The notes: generated from the letters alone by a model not told the origin. Shown: positions 43,982 through 53,451, counted from the first letter of the stretch. The stretch: 64,000 nucleotides of DNA from Hyphomicrobiales bacterium (GCA_027483945.1 JAIXTM010000007.1:1-64000), one strand, 5' to 3'. Made by a program: numbers and translations.

Positions 43982-44851
43982 TCACCAGGCCAGGTGGTCG
44001 CCGGCGAAGGTCGGCGGCTCGGCCTGGCGCGCCAGCCAGCCGTGGAGGTCGCTCTCCACGAAGGCCTGTCCCGCGATCGCATCGCCCGCATGGATGCCGC
44101 GCGCCACGAAGAGCGAGGCGATGCCGAAGGCGTTGGCGCCGGCGATGTCGGTGCGGATCGAATCCCCGACGGCGATGATCCGCCCGCGCGGGACCTCGCC
44201 CCAGCGCTCGCGCACGAAGGCCATGGTCGCCTCGTAGATGGCGAGGTGCGGCTTGCCCGCCTGCATCACCTCGCCGCCGAGTTCGTCATAGGCGGCGGCG
44301 ATGGCGCCCGCGCAGAAGATCATCCGCCCGCCGCGGTCCACCACGATGTCCGGATTGGCGCAGAGCATGGGCAGGCGCCGCTCCCGCAGGCGCCGCAGCA
44401 CCTGCGCGTAATCCTGCGGCCCCTCGCGGTCGTCGTCGGCAAGGCCGGTGCAGACCGCGTAATCGGCGTCCTCGACGCCGGCCAGCGGTGCGTCGAGCCC
44501 CGCGAAGACGGGCAGGTCCCGCTCGGGGCCGATGTGAAACACCCTGAGCCCCGCGCGCTGCGCGATGATCTCCCGCGTCACATCGCCGGACGTGACGATG
44601 CCGTCATAGGCGTCCCGCGGCACGCCGAGGCGGTCGAGCGCGCCGACGACCGCATGGGCCGGGCGCGGGGCATTGGACAGGAGGACCACGTGCCGCCCGT
44701 CGCCGCGGAACCGCGTCAGCGCCTCGCAGGCGGCGGGGAAGGCGGCGACGCCGTTATGCAGCACGCCCCAGATGTCACAGAGGAGGAGATCGTACCGGTC
44801 CGCGATGGCGGACAGGCCGCGCAGGAACGCGGGATGCCGGACCTGGGCCAT
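43982..44851 (-). CDS. HAD-superfamily class IIA hydrolase (TIGR01459-like)
   Basis: The 289-residue protein has the DxDxV/T-like motif as CDIWGVLHNG (25-34) with nucleophile Asp26, motif II in LLSNAPRPAHAV, the Lys of motif III in QAGKPHLAIYEAT, and motif IV GDSIRTDIAGANAFGI. The C2 (NagD/class IIA) cap lies between motifs II and III. The CDIWG variant, in which the second Asp is replaced by Trp, is characteristic of the alphaproteobacterial family TIGR01459. Substrate unknown; probably a phosphatase for a sugar or nucleotide. It ends 15 bases from the start of the EAL gene downstream on its left-hand partner, so the two could be in one transcript. Confidence 0.85.
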   Translation of the reverse strand: MAQVRHPAFLRGLSAIADRYDLLLCDIWGVLHNGVAAFPAACEALTRFRGDGRHVVLLSNAPRPAHAVVGALDRLGVPRDAYDGIVTSGDVTREIIAQRAGLRVFHIGPERDLPVFAGLDAPLAGVEDADYAVCTGLADDDREGPQDYAQVLRRLRERRLPMLCANPDIVVDRGGRMIFCAGAIAAAYDELGGEVMQAGKPHLAIYEATMAFVRERWGEVPRGRIIAVGDSIRTDIAGANAFGIASLFVARGIHAGDAIAGQAFVESDLHGWLARQAEPPTFAGDHLAW

Positions 44852-44866
44852 GAACCCGCCTCCGCC

Positions 44867-46348
44867 TCAGGCCACGGGGGCGCGCCGCAGGAAGGCGCGG
44901 AACGGCTTGCGCTCGGCGGCGGGGGCGGTCGTCTCCACGACCGCGACCTCCGGCTCCTCCGCCTGGACGGGGCCGGCCTGGTAGACGTCGTTGCGCACCA
45001 GCCGCGGCACGGCGAAGACGAAGCCCTGCGCCAGCGGGATGTCGAAATCGAGGATGTCGCGGACCATGTCCTCGCTCTCGACCTGCTCCACGATGAGCTG
45101 GATGCCGGCGCGGTCCAGGAGCGCGGCGAGGTCGGCGATGTCGATATCGGCGCGATGGGCCTCCACGCCGAGCAGCATCCGGGCCGGAATCTTGATGTAC
45201 CGGACGCCCCGGTCGGCCAGCGAGGGCGGGTCGAAGCGGAAATCGACGACATGGTCGATGGTGAGTCCGGCGCCTGCCGCCGTGACCTCGCCGAGCGCCC
45301 CGAGCCGCTCCGCGTCGAGCTGGCGGATCACCTGCTGGGACACCTCCACCACGAGGCGGCCGGCGACGTCCGGATGATCGGCGAGGATCCGCGCGATGCC
45401 GCGCAGGAAGCCCGGCGCGATGATCGCGGCCCGCGAGAGGTTGCAGCAGACGAGGGCGTCGGAGCCGCGTCCCGCCAGATGGCGTGCGATGACGAGCGCC
45501 CGCCGGATCGTGCGTTCGTCGAAGGCCGCCGCCATGTTGCGGCGCTCCAGCACCGGCAGGAACTCCGCCGGCATCATGAGCTCGCTCTCGCCGAGGCGCA
45601 GGCGCCCGAGGCACTCGTACATGCGGACGCGGCGCTGCGGCAGCGTCACGATCGGCTGGAGGTGGATCTCGGCCCGATCGTCCATGCATGCGGCGAGGAT
45701 CGCGTCGGTCCGCGGGTCTTCCGGCGGCTCCCGGTCGAAGGCGGGCGGGGGCGGGGCGGGCCTCACATCGGCGACCGGCCAGGACCCGGCCGCCCAGTCG
45801 GGCGCCGCGGGCGCGGGTGGTGGCGCGGCCGGGGAGAGGACCGGCGGCGCCGTCACGGGCGCAGGCTGCGGCGCGGCGGCAGGCGGGGCGGGAACGGGAA
45901 CCGGGACCTTCTGCACGATCACGGTCGGCGGGGCGAGCCGCGCCTGGTTCAGCGTCTCGATGGCGCGGTCATGGGCGGAGACCGTCTCCGCCAGGTCGCG
46001 CATCAGCCCGCCGAGCAGGCCGATCTCGGCGGTGAGCTCGGCGACATTGCCGCGCAGGGCGGGCGCGGCATCGGTGTCGACCTGGTCGAGCCGGCTCTCG
46101 AAGGTCGCGATGCGGGCGGCGAGCGCGGTCTGGAGCTTGCGGATGTCCTCGGCCTGCCGCGCCATCCGGCGCACCAGGAGGAGCGCGCCGGCCGCTCCGG
46201 CAAGGCCGACGGCGCCCAGGATGCCGCCCGTGCCGAGGCCGGACACGATCGCGGCGCCGTTCTGCGCGGCCCATGCGACGGTGACCCCGGCGGCGAGGCT
46301 CGCCAGGCTGACGCCGGCGAGGGCGAAGCGTTTGCTGGACTGGCTCAA
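44867..46348 (-). CDS. Membrane protein with degenerate EAL domain
   Basis: The 493-residue protein has two N-terminal membrane helices (about 11-28 and 33-60), a coiled coil (62-136), a Pro/Ala-rich linker (145-205), and an EAL fold at about 212-450. The signature EAL is YECL (244-247), Asn303 and Glu335 are present, but the DDFGTG loop reads IDHVVDF (364-370), so the second metal-binding Asp is His366 and the Gly-Thr turn is lost. EQVESE (421-426) and QGF (441-443) are kept. It probably binds c-di-GMP or a protein rather than cleaving it. It is upstream of the HAD gene by 15 bases. Confidence 0.85.
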   Translation of the reverse strand: MSQSSKRFALAGVSLASLAAGVTVAWAAQNGAAIVSGLGTGGILGAVGLAGAAGALLLVRRMARQAEDIRKLQTALAARIATFESRLDQVDTDAAPALRGNVAELTAEIGLLGGLMRDLAETVSAHDRAIETLNQARLAPPTVIVQKVPVPVPAPPAAAPQPAPVTAPPVLSPAAPPPAPAAPDWAAGSWPVADVRPAPPPPAFDREPPEDPRTDAILAACMDDRAEIHLQPIVTLPQRRVRMYECLGRLRLGESELMMPAEFLPVLERRNMAAAFDERTIRRALVIARHLAGRGSDALVCCNLSRAAIIAPGFLRGIARILADHPDVAGRLVVEVSQQVIRQLDAERLGALGEVTAAGAGLTIDHVVDFRFDPPSLADRGVRYIKIPARMLLGVEAHRADIDIADLAALLDRAGIQLIVEQVESEDMVRDILDFDIPLAQGFVFAVPRLVRNDVYQAGPVQAEEPEVAVVETTAPAAERKPFRAFLRRAPVA

Positions 46349-46447
46349 GCGCGCCCCATTTCGCGATGCCGCGAAGCCCGAATCAGATGATTGACGATAC
46401 AGGCGCCGGCGGCGGCGGGCCAGCGCCCGGCACGGCCGGCGAATGCG

Positions 46448-48163
46448 CTACTGGGGAACGCTGGCCGGCTTGCCGCCGGCGGAGGAGGCCGCGGTGACGA
46501 GGCCCGCATGGCGCAGGTCCGCTGCCAGCCGCTCCGCGATCTCGGGCGCGAAGTTCAGCCTTTCCAGCGCCATCTTCGGTGTCTTCACGAAGTCGGGCGC
46601 CGTCTCGGCCAGCCGCTGGATGAGAGCGTTGACGCGGTCGTCCGGCTCGCCCGCCACGGCGATCTGGGCGACGAGGCTCATCGTCGTGCCGGTCTGGGCG
46701 AAGCGCGCCGCGGCGATCCGCGCCGTGTCGGCGTCGCCCTGCATATGGGCCGCCACGAAGCGGTAGAGGTCCGCCGCCAGCGGGCCGGCGGGGTTGAGCG
46801 CCACGGCCCGGTCGAGCAGGTCCTGACCCTCGCGATAGCGCGTGGTCGCGATGAGGATCATGCCCAGATCGGACAGGGTGATGGAATCGTTGGGGTTGAT
46901 CTGGTGCGCCTCAAGACCCACCGCGACAGCCCGCTCCACGTCGCGCATCGCGAACAGCGCGTTCATCAGGGCATGGCGGGCCCGGGCGCTTCCCGGGGCC
47001 GCGCGCACCGCGCTGTCGGCGGCGGCGAGCGCGCGGCCCAGCGGGTCCGGACGGCGGTTGAAGCCGCGGCGCTCCTCGTCGATGTAGAGGCGCGTGAGCA
47101 GGAAGCGAACCGCCGCCAGCGCGTTGCCGGCGGTGTCCATGGCCTCCAGGCAGTCGCGGGCGGCGGCGTGGGAGGCAGGGCTCGGCGCGTTGCGGTAATC
47201 ATAGGCGTCGATCAGACAGCGCGCATTGCGATGGATGCCCTCCCGCCCGCGCAGGTCCGCGAAGATGACGCCGTAAGGCTGGCCGATCTGTGCCGCGATC
47301 TCCGCCGTCTCGGCCTCCGCGCCCGCCGGCAGGTCCGCGTTCCAGACCAGCTGGCCGGTCGGGCCGTAGGTGAGCCGCAAGGCGACCCGGTCGCCGTCCG
47401 CGGCTCCGCTTTCGGAGACGGACAGGACATAGCGCAGGGAGGGCGCCTCGATCGTCCGCCGCTGCGGGCTCGATCCCTGCGTCAGATCGACGACGTCGAT
47501 CTCCTCGAACCGGGCCAGCCATTCGGCCATCCGGCTCGCGATGCGGCGGGCCGGCCCGCCATTGCCCGACGGGCCGGTGACCTCCACCAGGGCCAGACCC
47601 GGCACGGGGATGAGCGCGAAGGCCGGCGGCGCCGCCGGGCGCAGAGTCTGGAACAGCGCGCCCGCGAGCACCAGAACCGCGACGAGCGCGGCGGCCAGCG
47701 CGAACTGGATGCGCCGCGAGCGGGGCAGGACCGCCGGAACGGGCGGAGGCATAACCGGCGCCTCGGCCTCCGGCCTCACGAAGGACGGCACGTAGCCCCC
47801 GCGCGGCAGGACGATGCGCAACGGGTCGCCGGCGCCGGCACCGGCATAATAGGCGTCGAGCGCCCGGCGCAGGCGCATCGCCTCCACGCGCACGATCGGG
47901 TCGGCCTGAGGATCGAAGCTCGCCGGCCTGCCCAGCGCCTCGGTCGCGATCGTGTAGCCCTTGATCTCCGCCGCGCGCCCCTCGCGCGTACGCTCCACAA
48001 CGAAGCTGAGGAAGGCGCATAGCTGGGGCGCCGTCCGGAACGACTCGCTGGCGAGCACCCGCCGGAGGGCGGCGGCGACCTCCGTCCGGTCCGGCCCGGA
48101 CGTCGCAAGCCGCAATCCTGCGGCACGGGGCGATTCGGAACTGTTCAGGCCAATCTCGGTCAC
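46448..48163 (-). CDS. Winged-helix/transmembrane/TPR regulator
   Basis: The 571-residue protein begins at GTG 48163. The N-terminal domain (about 28-130) has the pattern LASESFRTAPQLCAFLSFVVE then IKGYTIATEALGRP, DPQADPIVRVEAMRLRRALDAYY and LPRGGYVPSF, known from alphaproteobacterial cyclase-like and CadC-like proteins as a DNA-binding-like module. A membrane helix follows at 151-173, then a periplasmic region (about 190-350) and C-terminal TPR-like helices. The topology matches a ToxR/CadC-type one-component membrane regulator. No target is seen near it; it is divergent from the aminotransferase at 48409, across 245 bases without a clear promoter. Confidence 0.8.
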   Translation of the reverse strand: MTEIGLNSSESPRAAGLRLATSGPDRTEVAAALRRVLASESFRTAPQLCAFLSFVVERTREGRAAEIKGYTIATEALGRPASFDPQADPIVRVEAMRLRRALDAYYAGAGAGDPLRIVLPRGGYVPSFVRPEAEAPVMPPPVPAVLPRSRRIQFALAAALVAVLVLAGALFQTLRPAAPPAFALIPVPGLALVEVTGPSGNGGPARRIASRMAEWLARFEEIDVVDLTQGSSPQRRTIEAPSLRYVLSVSESGAADGDRVALRLTYGPTGQLVWNADLPAGAEAETAEIAAQIGQPYGVIFADLRGREGIHRNARCLIDAYDYRNAPSPASHAAARDCLEAMDTAGNALAAVRFLLTRLYIDEERRGFNRRPDPLGRALAAADSAVRAAPGSARARHALMNALFAMRDVERAVAVGLEAHQINPNDSITLSDLGMILIATTRYREGQDLLDRAVALNPAGPLAADLYRFVAAHMQGDADTARIAAARFAQTGTTMSLVAQIAVAGEPDDRVNALIQRLAETAPDFVKTPKMALERLNFAPEIAERLAADLRHAGLVTAASSAGGKPASVPQ

Positions 48164-48408
48164 GGCGCACCCACGGCGATGAGCGTGTCTCGCGGTTCAC
48201 GTCGGATCGATCCAATCTAGACCGGCCATGCCGGAACGTCACGCCTCTCGCGCGGGATGTCGCAGCTCTGCCGCGCCTTTTTCGGCCGCCCTGTGCAGGA
48301 CCGCCCGACCGGGACGGCGCATGGGCGGGGTTACGGCCACCCCGGCGCTTTGCTACGCTTCGCCCTGACGCCGCTTCCGCCCTCGGGGCGCCCCGGCCGG
48401 AGAACGCC

Positions 48409-49761
48409 ATGTCCCTCGATCTCGCCGACCTTCACGCCGGCGCCGCCGCGGCGCCGAACGACCTGGACGCCCTGTGGATGCCGTTCACGGCCAACCGGGC
48501 CTTCAAGCAGCGCCCGCGCATGATCGCCCGTGCCAAGGACATGCACTATTACACGCCCGAGGGGCGCCAGGTGCTCGACGCCGCCGCCGGCCTCTGGTGC
48601 TGCAATGCCGGCCATAACCGCCGCGAGATCGTGGAGGCCATCAAGGCCAAGGCGGACGTCCTGGACTACGCGCCGCCGTTCCAGTTCGGCCATCCCGACA
48701 CGTTCACCCTCGCCAGCCGGATCGCGGCCATGGCGCCGGGCGACCTTGACACCGTGTTCTTCTGCAATTCCGGCTCGGAGGCGGTGGACACCGCGCTGAA
48801 GATCGCGCTCGCCTACTGGAACGTCACCGGCCAGGGGCAGAAGACGCGCCTGATCGGCCGGGAGCGCGGCTATCACGGGGTCGGCTTCGGCGGCGTTTCG
48901 GTCGGCGGCATCGTCCCCAACCGCAAGTTCTTCGGCACGCTGCTCGCCGGCGTCGACCATCTGCCTCACACCTATAACCGGCAGGAGCAGGCCTTCACCC
49001 GGGGCGAGCCGGACTGGGGCGCCCACCTTGCCGACAAGCTGGAGGACATCGTCGCGCTGCACGACGCCTCCACCATCGCCGCGGTCATCGTCGAGCCCAT
49101 GGCGGGCTCCACCGGCGTGCTGCCGCCGCCCAAGGGCTATCTCCAGCGCCTGCGCGAGATCTGCGACAAGCACAACATCCTGCTCATCTTCGACGAGGTC
49201 ATCTCAGGTTTCGGACGCCTCGGCTTCGCCTTCGCGGCCGAGCGCTACGGCGTCGTCCCGGACATGATCACCTTCGCCAAGGCGGTGAATTCGGGCACCG
49301 TGCCCATGGGCGGCGTCCTGATCCGCAAGGGTGTCCACGACGCCTTCATGAAGGGGCCCGAACACGTCATCGAGCTCTTCCACGGCTATACCTATTCCGG
49401 CCATCCGCTGGCGGTGGCCGCCGCGCTCGCGACACTCGACCTCTACCGCGACGAGGACCTCTTCGCCCGCGCCCGCAGGCTGGAGCCGGTATGGGCCGAT
49501 GCGATCCACGGCCTGAAAGGCCTGCCCAACGTCGTCGACATCCGCACGCTCGGCCTCGTCGCGGCGATCGACCTCGTGCCGCGGACGGACGGTCCGGGCA
49601 AGCGCGCCTTCCAGGCGATGGAGACCGCCTTCCACGATATCGGCATGATGATGCGCATCACCGGCGACACGATTGCGCTGACGCCGCCTCTGGTGATCAG
49701 CGAGGCGCAGATCGACGAGGTCGCCGACAAGCTCGCCCGCATCATCCGGGCGGTGGCCTGA
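48409..49761 (+). CDS. Omega-amino acid--pyruvate aminotransferase (class III)
   Basis: The 450-residue PLP enzyme starts with LDALWMPFTANRAFKQRPRM, the specific N-terminus of beta-alanine/omega-amino acid:pyruvate transaminases. It continues with FFCNSGSEAVDTALKIALAYW for phosphate binding, RERGYHGVGFGGVSVGG, the cofactor Asp in LIFDEVISGFGRLG, and Lys291 in TFAKAVNSG forming the Schiff base. GYTYSGHPLAVAAALATLDLY is the carboxylate-binding region. It probably makes malonate semialdehyde from beta-alanine or acts on similar omega-amines, which MmsA (27613) could process further. It is a single gene, followed by a UPF0114 gene 77 bases later. Confidence 0.94.
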   Translation: MSLDLADLHAGAAAAPNDLDALWMPFTANRAFKQRPRMIARAKDMHYYTPEGRQVLDAAAGLWCCNAGHNRREIVEAIKAKADVLDYAPPFQFGHPDTFTLASRIAAMAPGDLDTVFFCNSGSEAVDTALKIALAYWNVTGQGQKTRLIGRERGYHGVGFGGVSVGGIVPNRKFFGTLLAGVDHLPHTYNRQEQAFTRGEPDWGAHLADKLEDIVALHDASTIAAVIVEPMAGSTGVLPPPKGYLQRLREICDKHNILLIFDEVISGFGRLGFAFAAERYGVVPDMITFAKAVNSGTVPMGGVLIRKGVHDAFMKGPEHVIELFHGYTYSGHPLAVAAALATLDLYRDEDLFARARRLEPVWADAIHGLKGLPNVVDIRTLGLVAAIDLVPRTDGPGKRAFQAMETAFHDIGMMMRITGDTIALTPPLVISEAQIDEVADKLARIIRAVA

Positions 49762-49838
49762 CGCAACGTCGCCTGAGTCTTGCGCCGGGCGGAGCGGCAT
49801 GCGATGGCGCGTCGCCGCTTCCGCCCGTGCGAGGTCCC

Positions 49839-50375
49839 ATGGTCGAACGTCTGCTCGAGAAGTTCCTCTTCGCCAGCCGCTGGCTGCTCGCGCCGTTCTA
49901 CGTCGCGCTGGTCGTCGCGCTTGCCGGGCTTCTGTTCAAGGCGATGCAGGAGCTCTTCCATTTCGTAACGCATGTGTTCAGCGCTACGGAATCGGAAGTG
50001 ATCCTGGGCGTATTGGCGCTCGTCGACCTGACCTTCACCGGCTCGCTCATCGTCATCGTGATCTTCTCCGGCTACGAGAACTTCGTCTCCAAGATCGACG
50101 AGGCCGAGCACAAGGACTGGCCCGACTGGATGGGCAAGATTGACTTCAGCGGCCTGAAGCTGAAGCTCCTTTCCTCGATCGTGGCGATCTCGGCGATCCA
50201 GGTCCTGAAAGCCTTCATGAACGTCAACAACATCTCGGACCGGGACATGATGTGGCTCGTCGTGATCCACGTCGTCTTCGTCCTGTCCGGCGTCGTCCTG
50301 GCGCTGACCGATCGGATCAGCGAGGCCGGCCACAAGGCTGCGAAGGCCCCCAAAGCGGGTGCCGGCCAGGCCTGA
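49839..50375 (+). CDS. UPF0114 (YqhA-like) membrane protein
   Basis: The 178-residue product begins MVERLLEKFLFASRWLLAPFYV, the family signature, and has three to four membrane helices. ALVDLTFTGSLIVIVIFSGYENFVSKID and LKLKLLSSIVAISAIQVLKAFMNV are both diagnostic for UPF0114. Function is not established. The short C-terminal tail is Ala/Lys-rich. ATG 49839 is chosen on homology; GAGGTCC precedes it. Confidence 0.93.
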   Translation: MVERLLEKFLFASRWLLAPFYVALVVALAGLLFKAMQELFHFVTHVFSATESEVILGVLALVDLTFTGSLIVIVIFSGYENFVSKIDEAEHKDWPDWMGKIDFSGLKLKLLSSIVAISAIQVLKAFMNVNNISDRDMMWLVVIHVVFVLSGVVLALTDRISEAGHKAAKAPKAGAGQA

Positions 50376-50481
50376 AGCGCCGCTGGTGCGGGAATACCGC
50401 GCCGGCACGAGGTCCGCGCCCCGTTGCGGGCCGGGCCAAGGCGGCGCTAGGCTCGAGCGTCCTGCCGGCGCGAGATCGACG

Positions 50482-50994
50482 ATGAAGCCTGTCCTTGTCC
50501 CGCTCGCCATCGCACTTCTGGTCGGCGCTTTCGCGGCGGACGCCCATGCCAAGGGCTTCAAGCTCCGCATGTCCGCCGGCGGCATCGCCCGGGGCGGGGT
50601 CAACGCCGTGAAATCGTACCAGGGCAACGTCCTGACCCCGGCCGCGCTGAAGGACTGCCTTGTCCTCTCCAACCGGCTGGACGCGGACAACGGGCGGATG
50701 GAGGCCGACAAGAGCCGCATCGACGCGATGGTCGAGGAGGTCAAGCGCGGCAAGGCCGAGCTGGAATCGAAATCGAGGATCCTGAAGCGCCAGTCCCAGC
50801 GGGAGGTCGACGCCTTCAACCGCGAGGTCGAGGCGTACAACGCCAAGGTCGGCGAGTTCCGGCAGATCCAGGCCGGCTACAACGAGGACGTCGAGCTCTT
50901 CAACGCCAACTCGGAAAAGTTCAATTCCGGCTGCAGCGGCAAGACCTATTACGACGACGATTACCAGGCCGCATCCGCCGCGCTCGGCCAGTAG
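50482..50994 (+). CDS. Secreted coiled-coil protein, 170 aa
   Basis: A signal peptide (MKPVLVPLAIALLVGAFAADAHA, about 1-23) is followed by a mature protein with two Cys (about 59 and 151), in LKDCLVLSNRLDADNG and SGCSGKTYYDDDY, that could form a disulfide joining the ends of a long helix pair (about 60-145; RIDAMVEEVKRGKAELESKS and VDAFNREVEAYNAKVGEF). It seems periplasmic. I do not know the family. It is one base apart from, and convergent with, mepA. Confidence 0.75.
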   Translation: MKPVLVPLAIALLVGAFAADAHAKGFKLRMSAGGIARGGVNAVKSYQGNVLTPAALKDCLVLSNRLDADNGRMEADKSRIDAMVEEVKRGKAELESKSRILKRQSQREVDAFNREVEAYNAKVGEFRQIQAGYNEDVELFNANSEKFNSGCSGKTYYDDDYQAASAALGQ

Positions 50995-50995
50995 C

Positions 50996-51928
50996 CTAAC
51001 GCGAGAAGACCACGCGCCGGCACTCCGCGGGGAGCCCCGCCATCGTGACCGGCGGGCTCGGCTTGCCGGGCTTGGGGTTCAGGACCTCGTCAGTGAACCA
51101 CCAGTCGAGCGAGGCGTCGCAGCCGTCCCCGGCGGGAACCGGATCCTGGGTCCGGCAACCCTCCTCGCCCGCCGGACAGGCGAGGCGGATATGGAAATGA
51201 TAATTGTGGCCCCAGATCGGGCGGACCTTGTTGAGCCAGGCCCGGTCGCGGCCGGCCTCCCGGCACAGGGCCTTCTTGATCGCGGGATTGACGAAGACGC
51301 GCTCCACCTCGCGCTGGCTCGCCGCGATCTTCAGCACCTCGCGATGCTGGGGCGTCCAGACCGACGGGTCGATGTCGAGCTTGTCCTCGCGCACCATGTT
51401 GATCGCGGAAGTGAATTCCCGCTCCTCCCGGGTCAGCGTCCGGCGCGGCATCGGCGTGAGCCAGATATCGGCGTCGAGGCCGATCTGATGCGAGGCATGG
51501 CCCGTCAGCATCGGCCCGCCGCGCGGCTGGGAGATGTCTCCGACCAGGATGCCGGGCCAGCCGGCCTTGGGCACCTGGCCGGCGAAGCGTCGCAGGAAAT
51601 CCACCATGACCGGGTGGCCCCAGTTGCGGTTGCGCGACAGGCGCATGACCTGCCACGTCTCGCCGTCGAAGGGCAGGGCGGTCCCGCCGGCGAGGCACCC
51701 GCGCGAGTAGAAGCCGATGGCGCGGGCCGGCAGCGGCGCGCCGCTGGTCGCCCGGCCGAACAGCTCCTTGGCGGCGAGCTTCGGATCGTTTGGATCGGCC
51801 AGCGGCGGGAGCGGCTTGCGCTCCAGCGTGCCGCGATCCTGGGCCAGTGCGGGGCCGGGGGAGGTCAAGAAGACCAGCGCCAGGGCACCGGCACCGATCA
51901 CGCGGAGGAGGCCGAACGGATGTCGCAT
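50996..51928 (-). CDS. mepA: Penicillin-insensitive murein endopeptidase MepA
   Basis: MepA cuts the D-Ala-meso-DAP cross-bridge of peptidoglycan in the periplasm. The 310-residue precursor has a signal peptide ending near ALA at 29. The LAS-family zinc site is GHASHQIGLDADIW, with His147 and Asp154, and the later WGHNYHFHIRLACP, with His near 255-258. Four to six Cys in the mature part (GCLAGG, CREAG, LACP, GC, GCDAS, AECRR) fit the disulfide pattern of MepA. No sign of truncation. Confidence 0.95.
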   Translation of the reverse strand: MRHPFGLLRVIGAGALALVFLTSPGPALAQDRGTLERKPLPPLADPNDPKLAAKELFGRATSGAPLPARAIGFYSRGCLAGGTALPFDGETWQVMRLSRNRNWGHPVMVDFLRRFAGQVPKAGWPGILVGDISQPRGGPMLTGHASHQIGLDADIWLTPMPRRTLTREEREFTSAINMVREDKLDIDPSVWTPQHREVLKIAASQREVERVFVNPAIKKALCREAGRDRAWLNKVRPIWGHNYHFHIRLACPAGEEGCRTQDPVPAGDGCDASLDWWFTDEVLNPKPGKPSPPVTMAGLPAECRRVVFSR

Positions 51929-51980
51929 GGCGGGCTAAGCTAGGGCAGGGCGCGATTCGGACCAAGCGAAGCGGGGCGGA

Positions 51981-52481
51981 ATGACCGATCCACTCATCCT
52001 CACCCTGACCCTGGACGAGGAGGCCGCTGCCTTCTTCGAGGCCCGGCGCCGCGCCTATTTCCCACCCGAGCGCAACAAGGTGCCAGCCCATCTGACGCTG
52101 TTCCACCAGCTCCCCGGCGACGAGCTCGACCGGGTCGAGGACGTGCTGGCGGACCTTGCGGCCGTGACGCCGGCGCTGCCGCTCACCGTGTCGGGCCTGC
52201 GCTTCATGGGCGCGGGCGTCGCCTACGAGATCGAGGCGCCGGCGCTCGTCGCCCTGCGCCGGGCCATCGCGGCCGAGTTCGCCAGTGCGCTCACCGGACA
52301 GGATGGCCAGCCCTTCAAGCCCCATGTCACGATCCAGAACAAGGTGGCGCCGAAAAAGGCGAAGGAGCTCCACGAGACGCTCATCGCCTTCTTCTCGCCC
52401 TTCGCCGCCACCGGCATCGGGCTCGACCTCTGGCACTATCGCGGCGGCCCGTGGCAGCACCACGCGCATTTCGCGTTCTAG
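51981..52481 (+). CDS. 2H phosphoesterase (2-prime-5-prime RNA ligase-like)
   Basis: The 166-residue protein has the two HxT motifs of the 2H superfamily: HLT at 37-39 (PAHLTLFHQL) and HVT at 114-116 (KPHVTIQNKV). The spacing is near 77 residues, as usual for this fold. Cytoplasmic; the substrate might be a cyclic phosphodiester nucleotide or RNA end. It is 13 bases upstream of the serine hydrolase gene and likely co-transcribed with it. The name RNA ligase is historical and the reaction here is unknown. Confidence 0.88.
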   Translation: MTDPLILTLTLDEEAAAFFEARRRAYFPPERNKVPAHLTLFHQLPGDELDRVEDVLADLAAVTPALPLTVSGLRFMGAGVAYEIEAPALVALRRAIAAEFASALTGQDGQPFKPHVTIQNKVAPKKAKELHETLIAFFSPFAATGIGLDLWHYRGGPWQHHAHFAF

Positions 52482-52494
52482 GGAGTGATCGCGC

Positions 52495-53385
52495 ATGACG
52501 GCGCAGATCGCGGTCGTGAACGGGCGCGGCGAGCCCGAGGATGGTGCCTCCGCCGCAATCGTGCCGTGGTGGAGCTTCACCAAGACGCTGATCGCCGCCT
52601 GCGCCCTGCGCCTGGCCGAGGCGGGACGCCTCGATCTCGATCGCCCGCTGCCCGGCCGGCCCTACACGCTCCGCCTGCTCCTGCAGCACCGCGCAGGCGT
52701 TGCCGATTATGGCGCGCTGCCCGAATACCACGCTGCCGTGGCGCGGGGCGACGATCCGTGGACGGTGGACGAGGTCCTGGCACGGGTCGCGCCCGGCCGG
52801 CTCCTGTTTCCACCCGGAGCCGGCTTCTCCTATTCCAATGTGGGGTATCTCCTGGCCCGCCGTGTCATCGAGGAGGTCCAGGGCGCCGGGCTGGATCAGG
52901 TTCTGGCCGAAGGCATCCTCCGCCCGCTGGGCCTGCCCGGTTCGCGGCTCGCCAGGACCCCGGACGACATGCGCCGCACCGTCTTCGCCGGGGGGCACGG
53001 CTACCATCCCGGCTGGGTCTTCCATGGCACGATCGTCGGTCCCGCGGTCGAGGCGGCGCTGGCCCTGCACCGCCTGCTGGAGGGCGACCTGCTCGGGCCG
53101 GCCTCGCGTTCGGCCCTGCTTGATGCTCATCCGGTCGGAGCGCCGCCGCCCGGCCGGCCATGGGTGGATGCGGGACATGGGCTTGGCCTGATGATCGGGA
53201 CGATGGCGCCCCCAGGGACATCGGATCCCCTGCATGTGGCCGGCCATTCCGCAGGCGGGCCGGGCAGTGTCGGGGCCGTCTACCACGCGCATGTCGGCGG
53301 ACGGTCTCGAACCGTCGCCGCCTTCACTGATGGGTCAGGCAGCATCGCCGAGGACGAGGCGCTTCTGCGCCTTGCCGCACCGTGA
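52495..53385 (+). CDS. Serine hydrolase, class C beta-lactamase-like
   Basis: The 296-residue product has the penicillin-binding-type motifs: SFTK at 27-30 (nucleophile Ser27, Lys30), YSN at 113-115 (FSYSNVGYLLARRV) and HSAGGPG near 246-252 in place of KTG. No signal peptide is present and the N-terminus is short (the usual family N-terminal extension is missing), so it is probably cytoplasmic and a general esterase or peptidase rather than an antibiotic resistance enzyme. LLLQHRAGVADYG fits the LLxHxSG motif. It is possibly co-transcribed with the 2H phosphoesterase. Confidence 0.87.
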   Translation: MTAQIAVVNGRGEPEDGASAAIVPWWSFTKTLIAACALRLAEAGRLDLDRPLPGRPYTLRLLLQHRAGVADYGALPEYHAAVARGDDPWTVDEVLARVAPGRLLFPPGAGFSYSNVGYLLARRVIEEVQGAGLDQVLAEGILRPLGLPGSRLARTPDDMRRTVFAGGHGYHPGWVFHGTIVGPAVEAALALHRLLEGDLLGPASRSALLDAHPVGAPPPGRPWVDAGHGLGLMIGTMAPPGTSDPLHVAGHSAGGPGSVGAVYHAHVGGRSRTVAAFTDGSGSIAEDEALLRLAAP

Positions 53386-53451
53386 TCGGCCCTTGATGCA
53401 CAGCGCGAGAGGGCACTCATGCGCTCGCGGTCGAGGCAATTTACCGGGAGC

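Noticed and set aside
52495..53385. Antibiotic-resistance beta-lactamase.
   Set aside because: No signal peptide, no KTG box and a short N-terminus; the SxxK-YSN fold is shared with esterases and peptidases.
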